Below, piece after piece: positions 11,351-24,032 of a stretch of 64,000 bases of DNA. Origin of the DNA: Megalonaias nervosa (lineage: Eukaryota > Mollusca > Bivalvia > Unionida > Unionidae); contig JAECUM010093624.1 in the NCBI GenBank assembly GCA_016617855.1, positions 55,797 to 119,796 of the forward strand, read 5' to 3'. A program made the position numbers and the translations under genes. The notes beneath the pieces were generated by a model. It was not told where the DNA came from. It saw only the letters and a list, made by a program, of their open reading frames with translations, and ran no database searches. Each line of letters starts with the position of its first letter. Positions within the stretch are counted from its first letter, which is position 1.

Positions 11351-11560
11351 AGTAATACTGGAGGGAAGGGATTGTACGTGAAATGTATTTGGAAATAGGT
11401 CCTGTGTACATTTAAATACAAAAGAAACCGTACTACTGGAAGCAAGGGATTGTACGAGAAATGCATTTTGAAAATAGGTCATATGTACATTTAAATACAA
11501 AGAAACCGTACTACTGGAGGGAAGGGATTGTATGAGAAATGCATTTTGGATAAACAGTTT
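11351..11560. repeat. Tandem repeat, about 78-bp unit, 2.6 copies
   Basis: Repeats of TACTACTGGAGGGAAGGGAT with ACATTTAAATACAAAGAAACC-like sequence. Minus-strand frames through it repeat the same peptide and are not genes. Confidence 0.85.
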
Positions 11561-11907
11561 ATATGTGCATCAAAATAAACAACCCATATGTATAATATAT
11601 AGATGGAATGGTCGGCAAGGTGTGGGTCGATAAATCGCTTACGATTAATAAATGGGTAAACACGGTATTTAAGTGTTATTGGTGAAGCCCTCAGTTATCA
11701 TTTATCAAACTAGAGGCAACAATATTCAGGGAAGTATCGGATAGATTGGATGACATACTTCACATTCCGACCGGTCGCTCATAGCTGGAATTTGACAAGC
11801 AGATTAGCTGTCATTGCTGATTGTGTTATATTACTCGATAATGAACTTTCCTATTTAAATCATAGTTTTGCAAACGGAGTGGGTAAAAGAGGGACAAGTT
11901 GCTTATG

Positions 11908-12737
11908 TGTTATTATCACTATATCGTCTTACAACAATATAAAAGAGAGAGAAGCAACAAGCTTTGTAAAATTCAAAAAAATTATTTTCCTAGAATACAA
12001 AATGAAAATTTAAAAAGAGGGACTTACGGTATTGAGAATTAAATCACAAATAATCATAGAATTACAGATACAACTCTTAATAATTAAAGTTCTGAATAAA
12101 CTTTAGCGGAAATCAAAATTAAATCAAACGCTGAAGGTGTTAATGTGTCTGTGGTGGCCCGTATAATGCTAATGTGCCAGTAGTTTTTCGTTGGATCACA
12201 CTAATACAATCCAAGAATTAAATCCTTATTTGAAATTTCAATATAAATTCAAGTCTCTATTTCCAAGAATGTTATTTATGTAGAGCACTTTGTATTTCCA
12301 GAGAAGAATCACTTAAATTAAATAATTTAGATAAAAAAATTCCAGCCCAAATAAATTTCTGGATACAATAATAATAAATCGATCCTATTAAGATCTTAAC
12401 GCACAAACGACTAATTTTTTAACTTAGACATAAAAAGAAACCCTGAATAAGGATCCAAAGTACATTATTCTCGAAAGATCTTAGTTATATTTAGAGAGTC
12501 CACAATAAAACATATGAAAATCATCACGTTGCCTAGCTATACAAAAAATGCAATATCCTTGACTCATCTTGGGATAATGATCCTCACTCTGGGAAAAAAA
12601 GTTGTTTACAAAATTAACACAGATTTTGGACAAGGTCATTCTAACATAGTTACATTCTCAATAGCACATAATGAAATGACATTTTTTTAAAATAAAAAAG
12701 CAAACAAACAAACAATGCAAATTAAATATACATCACA
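11908..12737 (-). mobile_element. Old solo LTR, minus orientation, same superfamily as the 42-50 kb element
   Basis: The segment from about 11935 (AAGCAACAAGCTTTGTAAAA, then ATTATTTTCCTAGAATACAA, then GACTTACGGTATTGAGAATT) aligns along its length with the minus-oriented LTRs at 47526 and 62689. The far end, AATATACATCACA, matches the LTR start. It is strongly diverged, and no clear target duplication was found. Boundaries are approximate. Confidence 0.65.
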
Positions 12738-12829
12738 GTATTAGGCTGTGGTTTATGAGGAGTATATTTGGCCTTGAGTTCGTATATACAACATGTTATG
12801 GCAGTAAGTGCCTTGGCTGCAAGCATCAA

Positions 12830-13000
12830 CCTCACACTCCTTCGACCATGCCCACACATCCCCAAATAAAAACCTCACACTCCTTCGACCATGCCCACAC
12901 ATCCCCAAATAAAAACCTCACACTCCTTCGACCATGCCCACACATCCCCAAATAAAAACCTCACACTCCTTCGACCATGCCCCCACATCCCCAAATAAAT
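12830..13000. repeat. Minisatellite, 43-bp unit, four copies
   Basis: Nearly identical copies of a unit containing CCTCACACTCCTTCGACCAT and CACATCCCCAAATAAA. Confidence 0.95.
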
Positions 13001-13100
13001 AATAGAACATAGTCACTGGTATAAGCATTTATGCATAGCAAACGCACCAGCATAACGACCCAGAACCGAATTCTCTCTGAATAGTACAGTCAATTCAGAT

Positions 13101-13614
13101 TCTTCTGACAGAAATCAAGGCATATAGAATTAAAAATATAGACATGTACAAATATACACTAGACACTTCTGACAGAAATCAAGGCATATAGAATTAAAAA
13201 TATAGACATGTACAAATATACACTAGACACTTCTGACAGAAATCAAGGCATATAGAATTAAAAATATAGACATGTACAAATATACACTAGACACTTCTGA
13301 CAGAAATCAAGGCATATAGAATTAAAAATATAGACATGTACAAATATACACTAGACACTTCTGACAGAAATCAAGGCATATAGAATTAAAAATATAGACA
13401 TGTACAAATATACACTAGACACTTCTGACAGAAATCAAGGCATATAGAATTAAAAATATAGACATGTACAAATATATACACTAGACACTTCTGACAGAAA
13501 TCAAGGCATATAGAATTAAAAATATAGACATGTACAAATATACACTAGACACTTCTGACAGAAATCAAGGCATATAGAATTAAAAATATAGACATGTACA
13601 AATATACACTAGAC
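13101..13614. repeat. Minisatellite, 64-bp unit, eight copies
   Basis: Units start at 13101, 13165, 13229, 13293, 13357, 13421, 13487 and 13551. They contain ACTTCTGACAGAAATCAAGG and TATAGACATGTACAAATATA. Copies are almost identical apart from one AT insertion in the sixth, so amplification is recent or homogenised. Confidence 0.96.
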
Positions 13615-14100
13615 AGAGTGGAGAGTGCCCTCACTGGATCCTCCTACATGATGACAATATAGTGAAATTATATATTGGGTTAGGGTTAGTGAAATATATT
13701 GGGAAATTAGAATCTTATCACACAGTTTGATAATATTTTAAAAATATTTCAGGCATAAGTTCATAGACAATTAAACCAGCAATTTCACACAAGATATGTT
13801 ACAAAAGTGACAATAACAATAATGCTACAACAATTTGCTCCAATGGCAAATTATTTATAAATTAAGACAAACACTTCTTTCAAGAATTTGTTATTACTAC
13901 TTCTATATGAGTACACTCTCTTTTTAGTAAAGTTAGTTATGTTGTTTACAAATATTCCCAACGCACTATGGCACCTGTCATAACCCATTTTAAGTAATTA
14001 ATGATGAAGTTGCATTCTAAAACTTTTTGAATCAGTTGAAATTTTGGTCTTCATATCTTGCATAAATGTAATGGAAATGTTTATCTCATTAAATGAATTG
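13615..14100. other. No gene recognised
   Basis: AT-rich sequence with no feature that I can support. Confidence 0.5.
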
Positions 14101-15281
14101 TATATATGTTATACTTACAGAACTATGATACTTATCGTCTGCAGCACGACATGTTGGCATTGATACTAACTAAAGCATTGTGTTACATTCTTTGCTTTAG
14201 ATTTTTTCAGATCTATACAATTCACTGTCCAAAACTATTTAAAGTATAAGTGGTATGTATATCTCTACTGTGTTTTTACTTCTGGTGCAGGACTAGATTG
14301 CAATGAGCTATAAACAGGTTTTAAAAGCAATCTGTTTATAAGCTTAGGGTAATTTCCCATTGGATGATTAAGTCAGGTGGGTTTTGGTTGTGATGTGGGG
14401 ATGTATTGTGAAATATGTCACATGGAAGGTACTGCAACATAGATTAAGTAGGAAGATAATGTAACGTAGAGTCATAGGGTGTATATAAGGTCAAAGAAGT
14501 GGAGAATGAATTCATTTCTATTTTCTTGTTTTGATATCAGTTTCCATATGTGTTTAATGTTGTGCTTAGATTTAATTGGAGCGGAAACATTTATTTACAT
14601 TATCTTCTGGCATTACAAAGTGCTCATATGACTGGGCTAGAGCAACATTTCAGGATAATCATAAATTCATTCAAAGGAGTTATGGAAAATGCCATGTGAT
14701 ACATCAAGACTGTGGGCACTTTAGCATATTCAAAGATACATTACCACAATCATGACCTAAAATTCATTTGGAACATTCTTTTGGGCTTGTGATACAACTT
14801 TTGAGGATTACTTTGGATTTAATTCACAATGCTTTAAGTTCCTCTTAACTTTTCATTTTATAGCATAGAGAAGTAAAGTATTTGCTACGTTTTACAAAAC
14901 TTCTTGGTTTTGCTTCTTTCAGTTACTTAGGACCGCTCCGGTGGCCTAGTGGTTATAGCATTCACCTTGGATGCGGGAGGTCACGGGTTCAAGCCCCAGC
15001 CGAGTCATCCCAAAGACTTATAAAAATGGTACTAAAAGCTGCCTCACTAGGCACTCAGCATTAAGATGTTAGTATTAGGACTGGTCAGCCTGTCTGCCAG
15101 GGTAATGTATCTGGGTGGGACATCATGTTACATGTCTGTAGCATGGTGCCCCAGTGCTAGACATCATTATAAACTGCCACATTGCAGACATCGTAGTGAT
15201 ATGACTGAAAAATTGTTAAAGCTACATTAAAATTCAAAGTCACACACACACACATATTCTGATACTTAAAGACCAGAAAGC
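14100..15281 (+). mobile_element. LTR-like element, family B, plus orientation, interrupted by a SINE
   Basis: Segments of this stretch match the reverse complement of 15283-16120: the TTTCCCATTGGATGA region near 14352, GAAATATGTCACATGG near 14410, and GTTTTACAAAACTTCTTGGT near 14890 leading to AGTTACTTAG. The end CATAACA after the SINE corresponds to the family terminus. GTATATAAGG at about 14480 is a TATA-like box, and the mirrored copy has CATATAAGGAGGG at the equivalent place, which supports a promoter-bearing LTR. The left boundary is approximate. Confidence 0.55.
14931..15258 (+). mobile_element. tRNA-derived SINE, family A, copy 2
   Basis: tRNA-like head with A box (GGCCTAGTGGTTATAGC) and B box (GGGTTCAAGCCCC), body matching the minus-strand copy at 6961-7317, and a CACACACACACA tail. 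It is inserted near the 3' end of the family B LTR. The flanks tacttag and tacttaa suggest a short imperfect target duplication. Confidence 0.85.
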
Positions 15282-15282
15282 C

Positions 15283-16120
15283 ATAACATAAGTGTTATGT
15301 CTCTATGGTCACAAACTAAGTAACAGAAATAAGCAAAACCAATATGGTTTGTAAAACTTAACAAACAATTTAATTATCAATGTAATAAATGAAAATGTGA
15401 GAGAAACTTAAAGTATTATGAATCCAAAATAATCCTGATAAAGTTCTATCAAAGTCCTAAAGAATGAAAAGTTATGTCTAAATTTCAAGACAAGAAATTT
15501 ACTGGTCTGGCAAGAATCATGATGTTGTCAAGATGGTGTTGTCCAGAATTCCTTCAAATAATCTGCAACAATTCCAGAATAATATTATAGTCCAATTAAT
15601 GAGCACTTTCTACGTCCAATGAACAATCCAAACAAATGTTTTTCCTCTCAAATAACATCTAAGTATAATATAAAACATGTTCTGTAGACTAACAACAGGA
15701 ACACATGAAGTAAGAATTACGCCAAGATAGGAATGAATCTGTTTGCTTAGTTCCCTCCTTATATGCACCTTCTATTATGACTGTATTTCACAACATACCC
15801 CATGTGACATATCTTACTACTCAAATTTGTCTTGAAATTACCAATTCATGTGCCCTAGCCCAACCTATGGGAAGTTACTGAATTATTCTAGAACAGTCCA
15901 AACACCATCAGCCAATGAGAAATTAATCCAAAGTCATCATGAAGTCTTATTATTAAGATTATTAATAGTAATTGTCAACACATATATTAGCATCTATTTA
16001 TTGATCCTATGTAATTTTATGCTCTTAATAATCCTAAAACAGACCCAGGTCATGAAGGCAAAATCTAACTGAAAATAATCTGTACAACTTACAACCAAGA
16101 ATAAAAATTAAAAAAATTAG
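15283..16120 (-). mobile_element. LTR-like element, family B, minus orientation
   Basis: Starts with TGTTATGTCTCTATGG, then GTAACAGAAATAAGCAAAAC and CAATATGGTTTGTAAAACTT. The same series occurs at 25006 onwards and, reversed, at the end of the plus copy that finishes at 15281. The two copies are tail to tail with almost no spacer. The distal boundary is approximate. No internal coding region lies between them. Confidence 0.55.
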
Positions 16121-16294
16121 AAAATCATGTACCTGGAGTTACAAGAAATATAGATATACAGAACATAAGCAACTTTCCTTAAATATCCTATGGCATATTG
16201 AATATGAGCATACACATGAAGACAGAGTTTCCTCCCCTATATGATGAAATTATCTCTTCAAGAGTTACCTCCTGTAATTCCAGCTAGTTGTTTG

Positions 16295-16321
16295 CTCTCT
16301 CTCTCTCTCTCTCTCTCTCTC
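16295..16321. repeat. (CT)n microsatellite
   Basis: CT dinucleotide run. Confidence 0.94.
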
Positions 16322-17144
16322 AACAAAAAGAACAAAATTGAAGCATAAAAACTTCATATTGAGATGACTATCTTTTAAGTGCCATTTCTTCTTGGCCCAA
16401 TACTACTACAAATACACAACACAAATATGTTCATGTTATCAATGTTTCCTGTTCATTGGATAAAATCTACAAGTTAACATTAATGCTTCTCCAATAAATT
16501 TGAAGTTCAAAAGCACAAATATTATACATTCACAATGTTTGAGGAACTTGAATATTTTCTCCTTTAAATATATTTAGAATTTTTATATTTCTCAAATTCC
16601 ATATAGTTTGAATTTGTAAGTTTCATTCCCCTTTTAGACAACATAAAGCATAAGACAATAAAACCTCTTCTTAAGAATACTTGAAAATTATCAGGTCAAT
16701 TTAATTTATCCACTTTTTACTTAGGTGTCACAAAACAGTTTTCAGCTGCATCTTGGGTCAAGGACATATCATCTGTTTAAGTCACCTATCAAAATAAAAC
16801 TCCATAATCATCAACATATGTACATTTTCAAACTCGTTTGAGAATGGGGAAACAAAATATATAAAACTGGGGAAACTAAATATATAAAAATTGGGGAAAT
16901 TAAATATAAATGGCAAAGCAGATACTTTTTTTTATATACAAGATGGTGACAAGTGCATCCCAAATATTACTATAATGGTGTGGAAAGTTGACCATGAATA
17001 GACCAATTTCCCACAAAATTACTCACTATGAAAATCATGGTAAAACAACATAAATGGAATGAGGAGAAAACCAGCAGCCTGTAATGCCCACTGTATAAGG
17101 AAATGGGCAGCCTGCAATGCACATTGAAGGAGAAAATGGGTAGC
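16322..17144. other. No gene recognised
   Basis: AT-rich. Three short tandem words of the type TGGGGAAACTAAATATATAA occur at about 16846-16912. Nothing else was identified. Confidence 0.5.
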
Positions 17145-18142
17145 CTTGTGCATAGAACATTGGAATTGTCCCCTTGTGCAAAAAACACTGGAATTGTCCC
17201 CTTGTGCATAGAATATTGGAATTGTCCCCTTCTGTGTAGAACATTGGAATCATTCCCTTGTGTGTAGAACACTGGAATGCTCGCCCTGTGCATAAAACAT
17301 TTGAATCATTCTCTTGTGTGTAGAACATTGGAATCATCACCTGTGCATAAAACACTGGAATCATCCCCTTGTGTGTAAAACATTGGAATCATTCCCTTGT
17401 GTGTAGAACATTAGAATTATCCCCTGTGCATAAAACACTGGAATCATCCCCTTGTGTGTAGAACATTGGAATCATTCCCTTGTGTATAGCTGTGCACAAA
17501 ACATTGGAATCATCCCCTTGTGCATAGAACATTGGAATTGTCCCCTCGTGCATAGAACATTGGAATTGTCCCCTTGTGCATAGAGCACTGGAATTGTCCC
17601 CTTGTGCACAGAACATTGGAATCATTCCCTTGCGCATACAACATTGGAATGATCCCTGTGCATCGAACATTGGAATAGTCCCCTTGTGCACAGAACATTG
17701 GAATTGTCAACTTGTGTGTAGAACATTGGAATCATTCCCTTGTGCATAAAATATTGGAATCATCCCCCTGTGCACTGAACATTGGAATTGTCCCCTTGTG
17801 CATAAAACATTGGAATCATTCCCTTGTGTGTAGAACATTGGAATCATTCCCTTGTGTGTAGAACACTGGAATCATTCCATTGTGTGTTAAACAATTGGAA
17901 TCATTCCCTTGCATGTAGAATATTGGAATTGTTCCCATGTGAGTAGAACATTGGAATTGTCCCCTTGTGCATAGAATATTGGAATCATTCCACTGTGTGT
18001 TGAACATCAGAATCATTCCCTTGTGTGTAGAACACTGGAATCATTCCCTTGTGTGTAGAACATTGGAATTGCTCCCTTGTGAGTAGAACATTGGAATTAT
18101 CCCCTTGTGCATAGAATATTGGAATCATTCCCTTGTGCATAG
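17145..18142. repeat. 28-bp minisatellite, first block
   Basis: More than 30 diverged copies of a 28-29-bp unit built on TAGAACATTGGAATCATTCC and CCTTGTGCA. Because the unit is not a multiple of three, all frames read the same peptide (on minus, IPMFYAQG-like), which produces several long but meaningless ORFs. The block is interrupted at 18143 by a solo LTR and continues at 19024. Confidence 0.95.
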
Positions 18143-19023
18143 TGTTATGTATATTTAATTTAATTATTTGTTTGTTAGTTTTAAAAATTTTTTCATTCCA
18201 TTACATGCTATTGTAATGTGACTTTGTTTACTGGATTTGATATTGTCCAGAATTGAGTTTAGTTTTGTTTTACCTGTTTTTTTTTATTTCACTGATAAAC
18301 ACCTAATAATAGAAACACTGTATCTATTTTCTGACCTTGTTTCAGAGTCAGTGACAGTTTTGGTAAACAACTTTTTTTTAAAAACTTTTTTTAATTCTTT
18401 CTCAGAGTAGGGATCTTTAAGTTAAGTCAAGGTCACACCTGGAGTATGTGATATGAAACACGTGTTTATTGTTACAAACTTCTAATTTTTCTAGAAGATT
18501 GATCCTCATCCGGGAATCTGTTTTGCATCTAAGTGTATAACTGTTGCCTTGATAGAGTTTAGTTCAGTCGGGTTCCAAACAATTGACACGTTATCTTGTG
18601 ACCAGTTTGAGTTGAAATTTTATTTTATTGAATTTCAAGTGATTGTTTTCCCTGGAAATACATAAGTGCTCCTACAAAATTCTTGGACAAAGACATTCAC
18701 TGGAATTTATACAGAATTCAAAACTGGAATAATATTTTTTGTGAATCAACAAGGAACTGTTGATACAACAGTACTTCACAAACTACAACAGATGTCATCA
18801 CCTTCCATTTTGGATTTCATCGGGATTCAAACTCAGTTTATTCAGGACTTTTTATTACTAGGACTTCTATTTTTAATTCTTGGATTATTTTTGGATTTGA
18901 TTCATAAAACCATAAATTCTTTTTCTCATTTTTCACTTGGTATTCTAGGGAAATAATTTAAATTTACAAAGCTTGTTGTCTTCACACTTTTGTTACTTTT
19001 TGTAAGAGCCTAGACTCGCAACA
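18143..19023 (+). mobile_element. Solo LTR, plus orientation, in the 28-bp minisatellite
   Basis: Begins TGTTATGTATATTTAATT and ends CTCGCAACA, with a 4-bp target duplication atag at 18139-18142 and 19024-19027. It aligns along its length with the LTRs at 42257-43201 and 49360-50303, including TTACAAAGCTTGTTG near its end and the GATGTCATCACCTTCCAT segment near 18791. No internal region remains, as expected after LTR-LTR recombination. The ORF at 18666-18956 lies wholly within it and is not a gene. Confidence 0.9.
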
Positions 19024-19735
19024 ATAGAGCATTGGAATCATTCCCTTGTGTGTAGAACACTGGAATTGTCCACTTGTGCATAAAACAGTGGAATCATTCC
19101 CTTGTGCATAGAATATTGGAATAATCCCCTTGTATATAAAACATTGGAATCATTACCTTGTACATAGAACATTGGAATCATCACCCTGTGCATAGAACAT
19201 TGGAATCATTCTCTTGTGCATAGAACTTTGGAATTGTCCCCTTGTGCATAGAACATTGGAATAATTCCCTTGTGTAGAAAGTTGGAATCATTCAGTTGTG
19301 TGTAGAACACTGGAATTGTCCCCTTGTGTGTAGAACATTGGAATCATTCCCTTGTGTATAGAAAGTTGGAATCATTCACTTGTGTGTAGAACACTGGAAT
19401 CATTCACTTATGCATAGAACATTGGAATTGTCCCCTTTTTGTGCATAGAACATTGGAATCATTCCCTTGTGTGTAGAACGCTGGAATCATTCACTTGTAT
19501 GTAGAACATTGGAATCATTCCCTTGTGCATAGAACATTGGAATCATTCCATTATTTGTTGAACATTGGAATCATTCCCTTGCATGTAGAACATTGGAATT
19601 GTTCCCTTGTGAGGAGAACATTGGAATTGTCCCCTTGTGCATAGAACATTGGAATCATTCCCTTGTGTGTAGAACATTGGAATCATTCCCTTGTGCACAG
19701 AACATTGGAATCATTCCCTTGTGCACAGTACAGTT
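19024..19735. repeat. 28-bp minisatellite, second block
   Basis: Direct continuation of the array at 17145-18142 on the other side of the solo LTR, with the same unit and orientation. Confidence 0.94.
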
Positions 19736-20599
19736 GAATTGTCTGTCATCGAATATATCTAATGTTTATTTATTATTTGGATTAAATATATGTACTCAGG
19801 TTTCGTTTTTGGTGTACAGCATTACCCAAGGGTGGTTTATGCATATCGTATATCATTTCAAAATAGTGAGTTCGGTTCATCCTATGCTACACGAGCAGTG
19901 CTTATAATGGGAAAACCAATATACCTTGAGCGCACAGGCAGTGTATGGCTACATGGCCTGTGAATAAATTACCTCATCATGGAGTGAAACATCACATTAT
20001 GAAGAGTCTTGTCAGTGAGCAGTCCACTTTATGGTGCGTGATCTCCAGCTGCAGAGGTATGTGAATTAAATATTATTTTCCTATTTGTATTATAGGATAT
20101 AATTGTTTTACTATCACATTTATCTTGTATTTTAGGTAATTCTGACTTGTGTTGTATAATGCAGTGTTATAGTATGTTTTCTAGTTTGCCTGTATACAAC
20201 TTTACAGAATGATTATATTCATAATAATGTTGTATTTATTAAGGAAGAGAAGGTGTTACATTAAGTACTGCAAGATTCTTGTCAGACACAGGTTCATTTC
20301 TGAACCTGATTATCACCTTGCACAATAGTCCTGATAATTTGTATATAATAATCAACACAAGTTTACAGTAAATAACCTCATTACGTGCTGTTATACATGA
20401 CTGACACATTTGTAGTACCAGGATTCAGATATTGTATTTTCAGCTGACTGATTGGTGATTGAATGAATGATGGCTGGTGGCTGGTGAATGGTGACTGGTG
20501 AATGTTGAGTGTAATGCTGAAGGAGTGAAGGAGGGAAGGAGTGATAGTTATGCTGTATCTACGTTTATGCACCGTACTGTAGGTGTTGTTTAGCTGTGG
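19736..20599. other. No gene recognised
   Basis: AT-rich. A possible splice-donor-like GAG/GTATGT occurs at about 20055 after a somewhat GC-richer stretch, but no coding frame supports an exon. A purine-rich GGAGTGAAGG run lies near 20520. Confidence 0.45.
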
Positions 20600-20830
20600 T
20601 GCTAATTAGGGTTGTGTTATACCCAGTGTGCTGCTGTCGGGGATGACACTGGTCTGGAAGAAGATAAAAGGTCATCACGTGGTGAAGAACCAAGGCTTCT
20701 GGACCAACGAGTCTGCAGAGAACAAGAGATTTTACAAATCTTTAGGCGGACCAGGAGGGGCAGACCATTTGTGGTGGCTATTCATCCATTTGACAGAGCG
20801 TTATGGCTGAGAAGACCTTTTGAATTTGTG
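20600..20830 (+). other. Unidentified GC-richer segment with two overlapping open frames
   Basis: The stretch has noticeably higher GC than its surroundings and stays open in two plus frames (20612-20914 and 20628-20810). One reads VVKNQGFWTNESAENKRFYK and GGADHLWWLF, the other REQEILQIFRRTRRGRPF. I recognise neither. A CCCAG at about 20623 could be a splice acceptor. It may be a gene fragment or an element remnant, and I assign no function. Confidence 0.2.
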
Positions 20831-21253
20831 TTTGACTCTGCAAAATATATATCCCAAATGTTTCATATCGTATTTCACAATTTTAGTGAAAACTCATCAT
20901 ATTTCACTATCTGAGTGGAAACTCATCATATATCATTAGCTGAGTGAAACATAAATCACTATTTGAGTGAACTATATAATTTTTTCATTGTTTGTGTGGA
21001 ATCATTTTGAATCATTAATCGTTGTATCTTTTTACTATTTAAGGTTTATTCTGGCATATCAGTGTTCACATTTCATTTAAATCACAATACATTATCAGGT
21101 TCGTGCATATTTTGTTAAATATCCAATATTTGGGTTTTGTGCACGCATGAAACAAACATCTTTTTCATTGAATCATTCATCAATAAATATTGTATTTTCA
21201 CCACCATCAAAAGTGTTCATTATAATCCGACCCCAACCCGGTTATCTTGTAAC

Positions 21254-21412
21254 AGTCCCCTTGTGCACAGAACATTGGAATTGTCTCCTGGTGCATAGAA
21301 CACTGGAATTGTCCCCTTGTGCATAGAACATTAGAATTGTCCCCCTGTGTGCACAGAACAATGGAACTGTCCCCTTGTGCATAGAACATTGGAATTGTCC
21401 CCTTTGCATAAA
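21254..21412. repeat. 28-bp minisatellite, third block
   Basis: About six copies of the same 28-bp unit as at 17145-19735, separated from it by about 1.5 kb and in the same orientation. Confidence 0.92.
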
Positions 21413-22133
21413 ACATGAAATCATGCATTCTTGACACTACTGTAACTAATGTAGAAGAAAGACAGAGTAAAAGTATGGATCTCTCTTCAATCTAAAATTT
21501 ACCCCATGGCCAATCAAACAAACTGTTTAGGGCTATCTTAATTTTTGTGTAAAAAAAAAAAAAGTCTGTAAAATATATTACATATTACATTAGAACAAAC
21601 TCATTCGTCTTCATGAAAAATATAAATGCTGTAGTTACTATATTCGTATTTTATTTTGATATTAAATTTTTTTGAAAGTAACAAAGATAATTACTTGAGT
21701 GTAACTACTTTTTTAATTTTAAATAATAATAATAATAATAATAACAATGTAGACTTAGTGCAGCACGTAATCTAATTATTGTTTATTACTGTAGATAAAT
21801 TCATCCACAAGTTTTCTTTCATTTTTGTTTATTACTGTAGATTCATTTATTTTCCTGGGCAACATTTTTCATGGTTTTGCAAAAAAAATGTTTTTATTGG
21901 GACTTAAATTCATAAATCAGGAAACCGGTCCTAATGCTTTCACACAGTGATTATTGTTTATCGTGCCTTTAAATTTGTTTTCACAGAATGATCATTGTTA
22001 ATTGTCTTTAAACCTGTGGTTTGCAGCAAAGAATCCATGAAAATTGGGATACCACTAGAAATGGCGAAGTAACTGTACCTGTTGTAAAATATTTAATAGC
22101 TATATTTGATGTCACATTTTCCTGTTTGACAGG

Positions 22134-22134
<1 letters not shown>
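21413..22134. other. No gene recognised
   Basis: AT-rich, with an (AAT)n microsatellite at about 21722-21744. A short duplicated phrase (GTTTATTACTGTAGAT) occurs near 21780 and 21827. No coding signal. Confidence 0.5.

Positions 22135-22201
<67 letters not shown>
22135..22201. repeat. (TA)n microsatellite
   Basis: Uninterrupted TA run. Confidence 0.97.
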
Positions 22202-22204
<3 letters not shown>

Positions 22205-22649
22205 CAAAATTAAATTTTGAGAAATAGTTTAAAATTTACATATTTAAAATAGTCATTAACTCCCAATCACTTTATGCAACAAAACTTGTACATGACTTGA
22301 ACTTTGAAATCTTTTAGAGTTATTAGGACCTAATGGAAACAATTACTTATTACACAAGTTTATAATTACCAAGCACATCAAAAAGGTAGCCTTGCATGTG
22401 CTGACTGATGTAATGACTCTACAGCCACTTTTCTGTCTGCATTGATGTAATTCATCATCAAAATTAAATAAATAACAACTTTGTACCTGATGTATTAAAC
22501 AATAATTACAATCCATTTAAAACATAATTCCTATACTCTTAGTAAACTTAAAGTTGATATTACAGGATATGACAGATTACAAAAGTTACTTTTGACAACC
22601 CAGTTGTTAGCAATGAGGTGATCTCTGAGGCAATGTATTAACATGCAAG

Positions 22650-23045
22650 CACTGACCTTGGATAGGTGACAACTGAGGTAGAGGTATTCAAGTGGTAAGC
22701 ACAGACCCTGGATAGGTGACAACTGGTAGAGGTATTCAAGTGGCAAGCACAGACCCTGGATAGGTGACAACTGAGGTAGAGGTATTCAAGTGGTAACCAC
22801 TGACCTTGGATAGGTGACAACTGTGGTAGAGGTATTCAAGTGGTAAGCACTGACCTTGGATAGGTGACAACTGAAGTAGAGGTATGCAAGTGGTAAGCAC
22901 AGACCCTGGATAGGTGACAACTGGTAGAGGTATTCAAGTGGTAAGCACTGACCTTGGATAGGTGACAACTGGGATAGAGATATCCAAACCTTGACAACTG
23001 AGGTAGAGGTATTAAAGTAGTAACCACTGACTTTGGATAGGTGCC
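22650..23045. repeat. Minisatellite, about 54-bp unit
   Basis: About seven copies built on CCTGGATAGGTGACAACTGA and GGTAGAGGTATTCAAGTGGT. Some copies lack GAGG after ACT. The minus-strand frames repeating SCHLSxVxAYHLNTST are repeat translations. Confidence 0.93.
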
Positions 23046-23252
23046 AAATTTGCTTGAATCTAGGACTGAAACCTTATCATTACTAGGACTGAAACCTGAT
23101 CATTACCACTGTGCAATGCTTTATTTACCAGATATACTAGTGTAGAAACTGATCCAAGTGCAAGTTGAATTCTTGCTTAATTATCCAACAATGGAGCTTT
23201 TTTTATGTCCTTGAATAAGTTCAGATCCATGTTAACATAAAATCTGCAAGGA

Positions 23253-23360
<108 letters not shown>

Positions 23361-23801
23361 TGCTAGAGCTTAAAGTCAATTACTATATCTACTGGCTTTT
23401 AAACTGACACCCGCCCCTTAAATTTGACTTTGATCTGATAAGTAATAGCACAAATAATTCTCAGATACATTAACTTCATTGATGTATAAAGCAGCCTTGT
23501 TTTGAAGAGATTTTCTGTATGTTTGGCTTTTAAGTCAAACTTTATCTGCATAATTGTAATATGTTTGGAAAAAAAAACTTTTTAACTAAATATATACTGT
23601 ATTAGATTGAATGGTAAAAAACTGCATGCTACACAAGTGTGGCTGAAGAAGTATACTTATTTAATAATACAATGCAAAATTATTCACTTAATAAAACACT
23701 TGGATGGGTGATAGTTACACTTTCATTAGCAAGAACGAATGGACACAACACAGGATGCATTACCACTGTGCTGTACAAGTGGTTGGCACAATACAAGTGA
23801 G

Positions 23802-24032
23802 GGGCGCCAGGTCACTGAGTGGTCTAAAGCACTTGCCTTTACCAATCATTGCCATCTCACCTTTGTCTGTGTGGGTTTGAGTCTCTGGATCAGCCATGTG
23901 GGGGTGTGAAAAAGTTGACAGTTGCTTCCCATGGGTCAGTGGTTTTTACCAGGTTCTTCTTCCACCGATTATACTGGCCGACATATAGCCTATCTTACAT
24001 TGAGAAATGGTGTTAAACCAAACAACACAATA
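23802..24032 (+). mobile_element. tRNA-derived SINE, family B, copy 1
   Basis: Head with a degenerate A box (ACTGAGTGGTCTAAAGCAC) and B box (GGGTTTGAGTC). The body includes TACTGGCCGACATATAGCCT, and the tail is AAC-rich. Flanked by cacaataca on both sides (about 23788 and 24024). It is the most diverged of five family B copies. Confidence 0.82.

Noticed and set aside
17035..18016. Several long minus-strand ORFs with repeated IPMFYAQG-like peptides
   Set aside because: They are translations of the 28-bp minisatellite. The unit is not a multiple of three, so the same peptide appears in all frames.
18666..18956. 96-codon plus ORF with a hydrophobic C-terminal part
   Set aside because: It lies wholly within a solo LTR. 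The corresponding frames in the other LTR copies are not conserved (42790-43026 differs).
22531..23027. Minus ORFs repeating SCHLSxVxAYHLNTST
   Set aside because: Translation of the 54-bp minisatellite.
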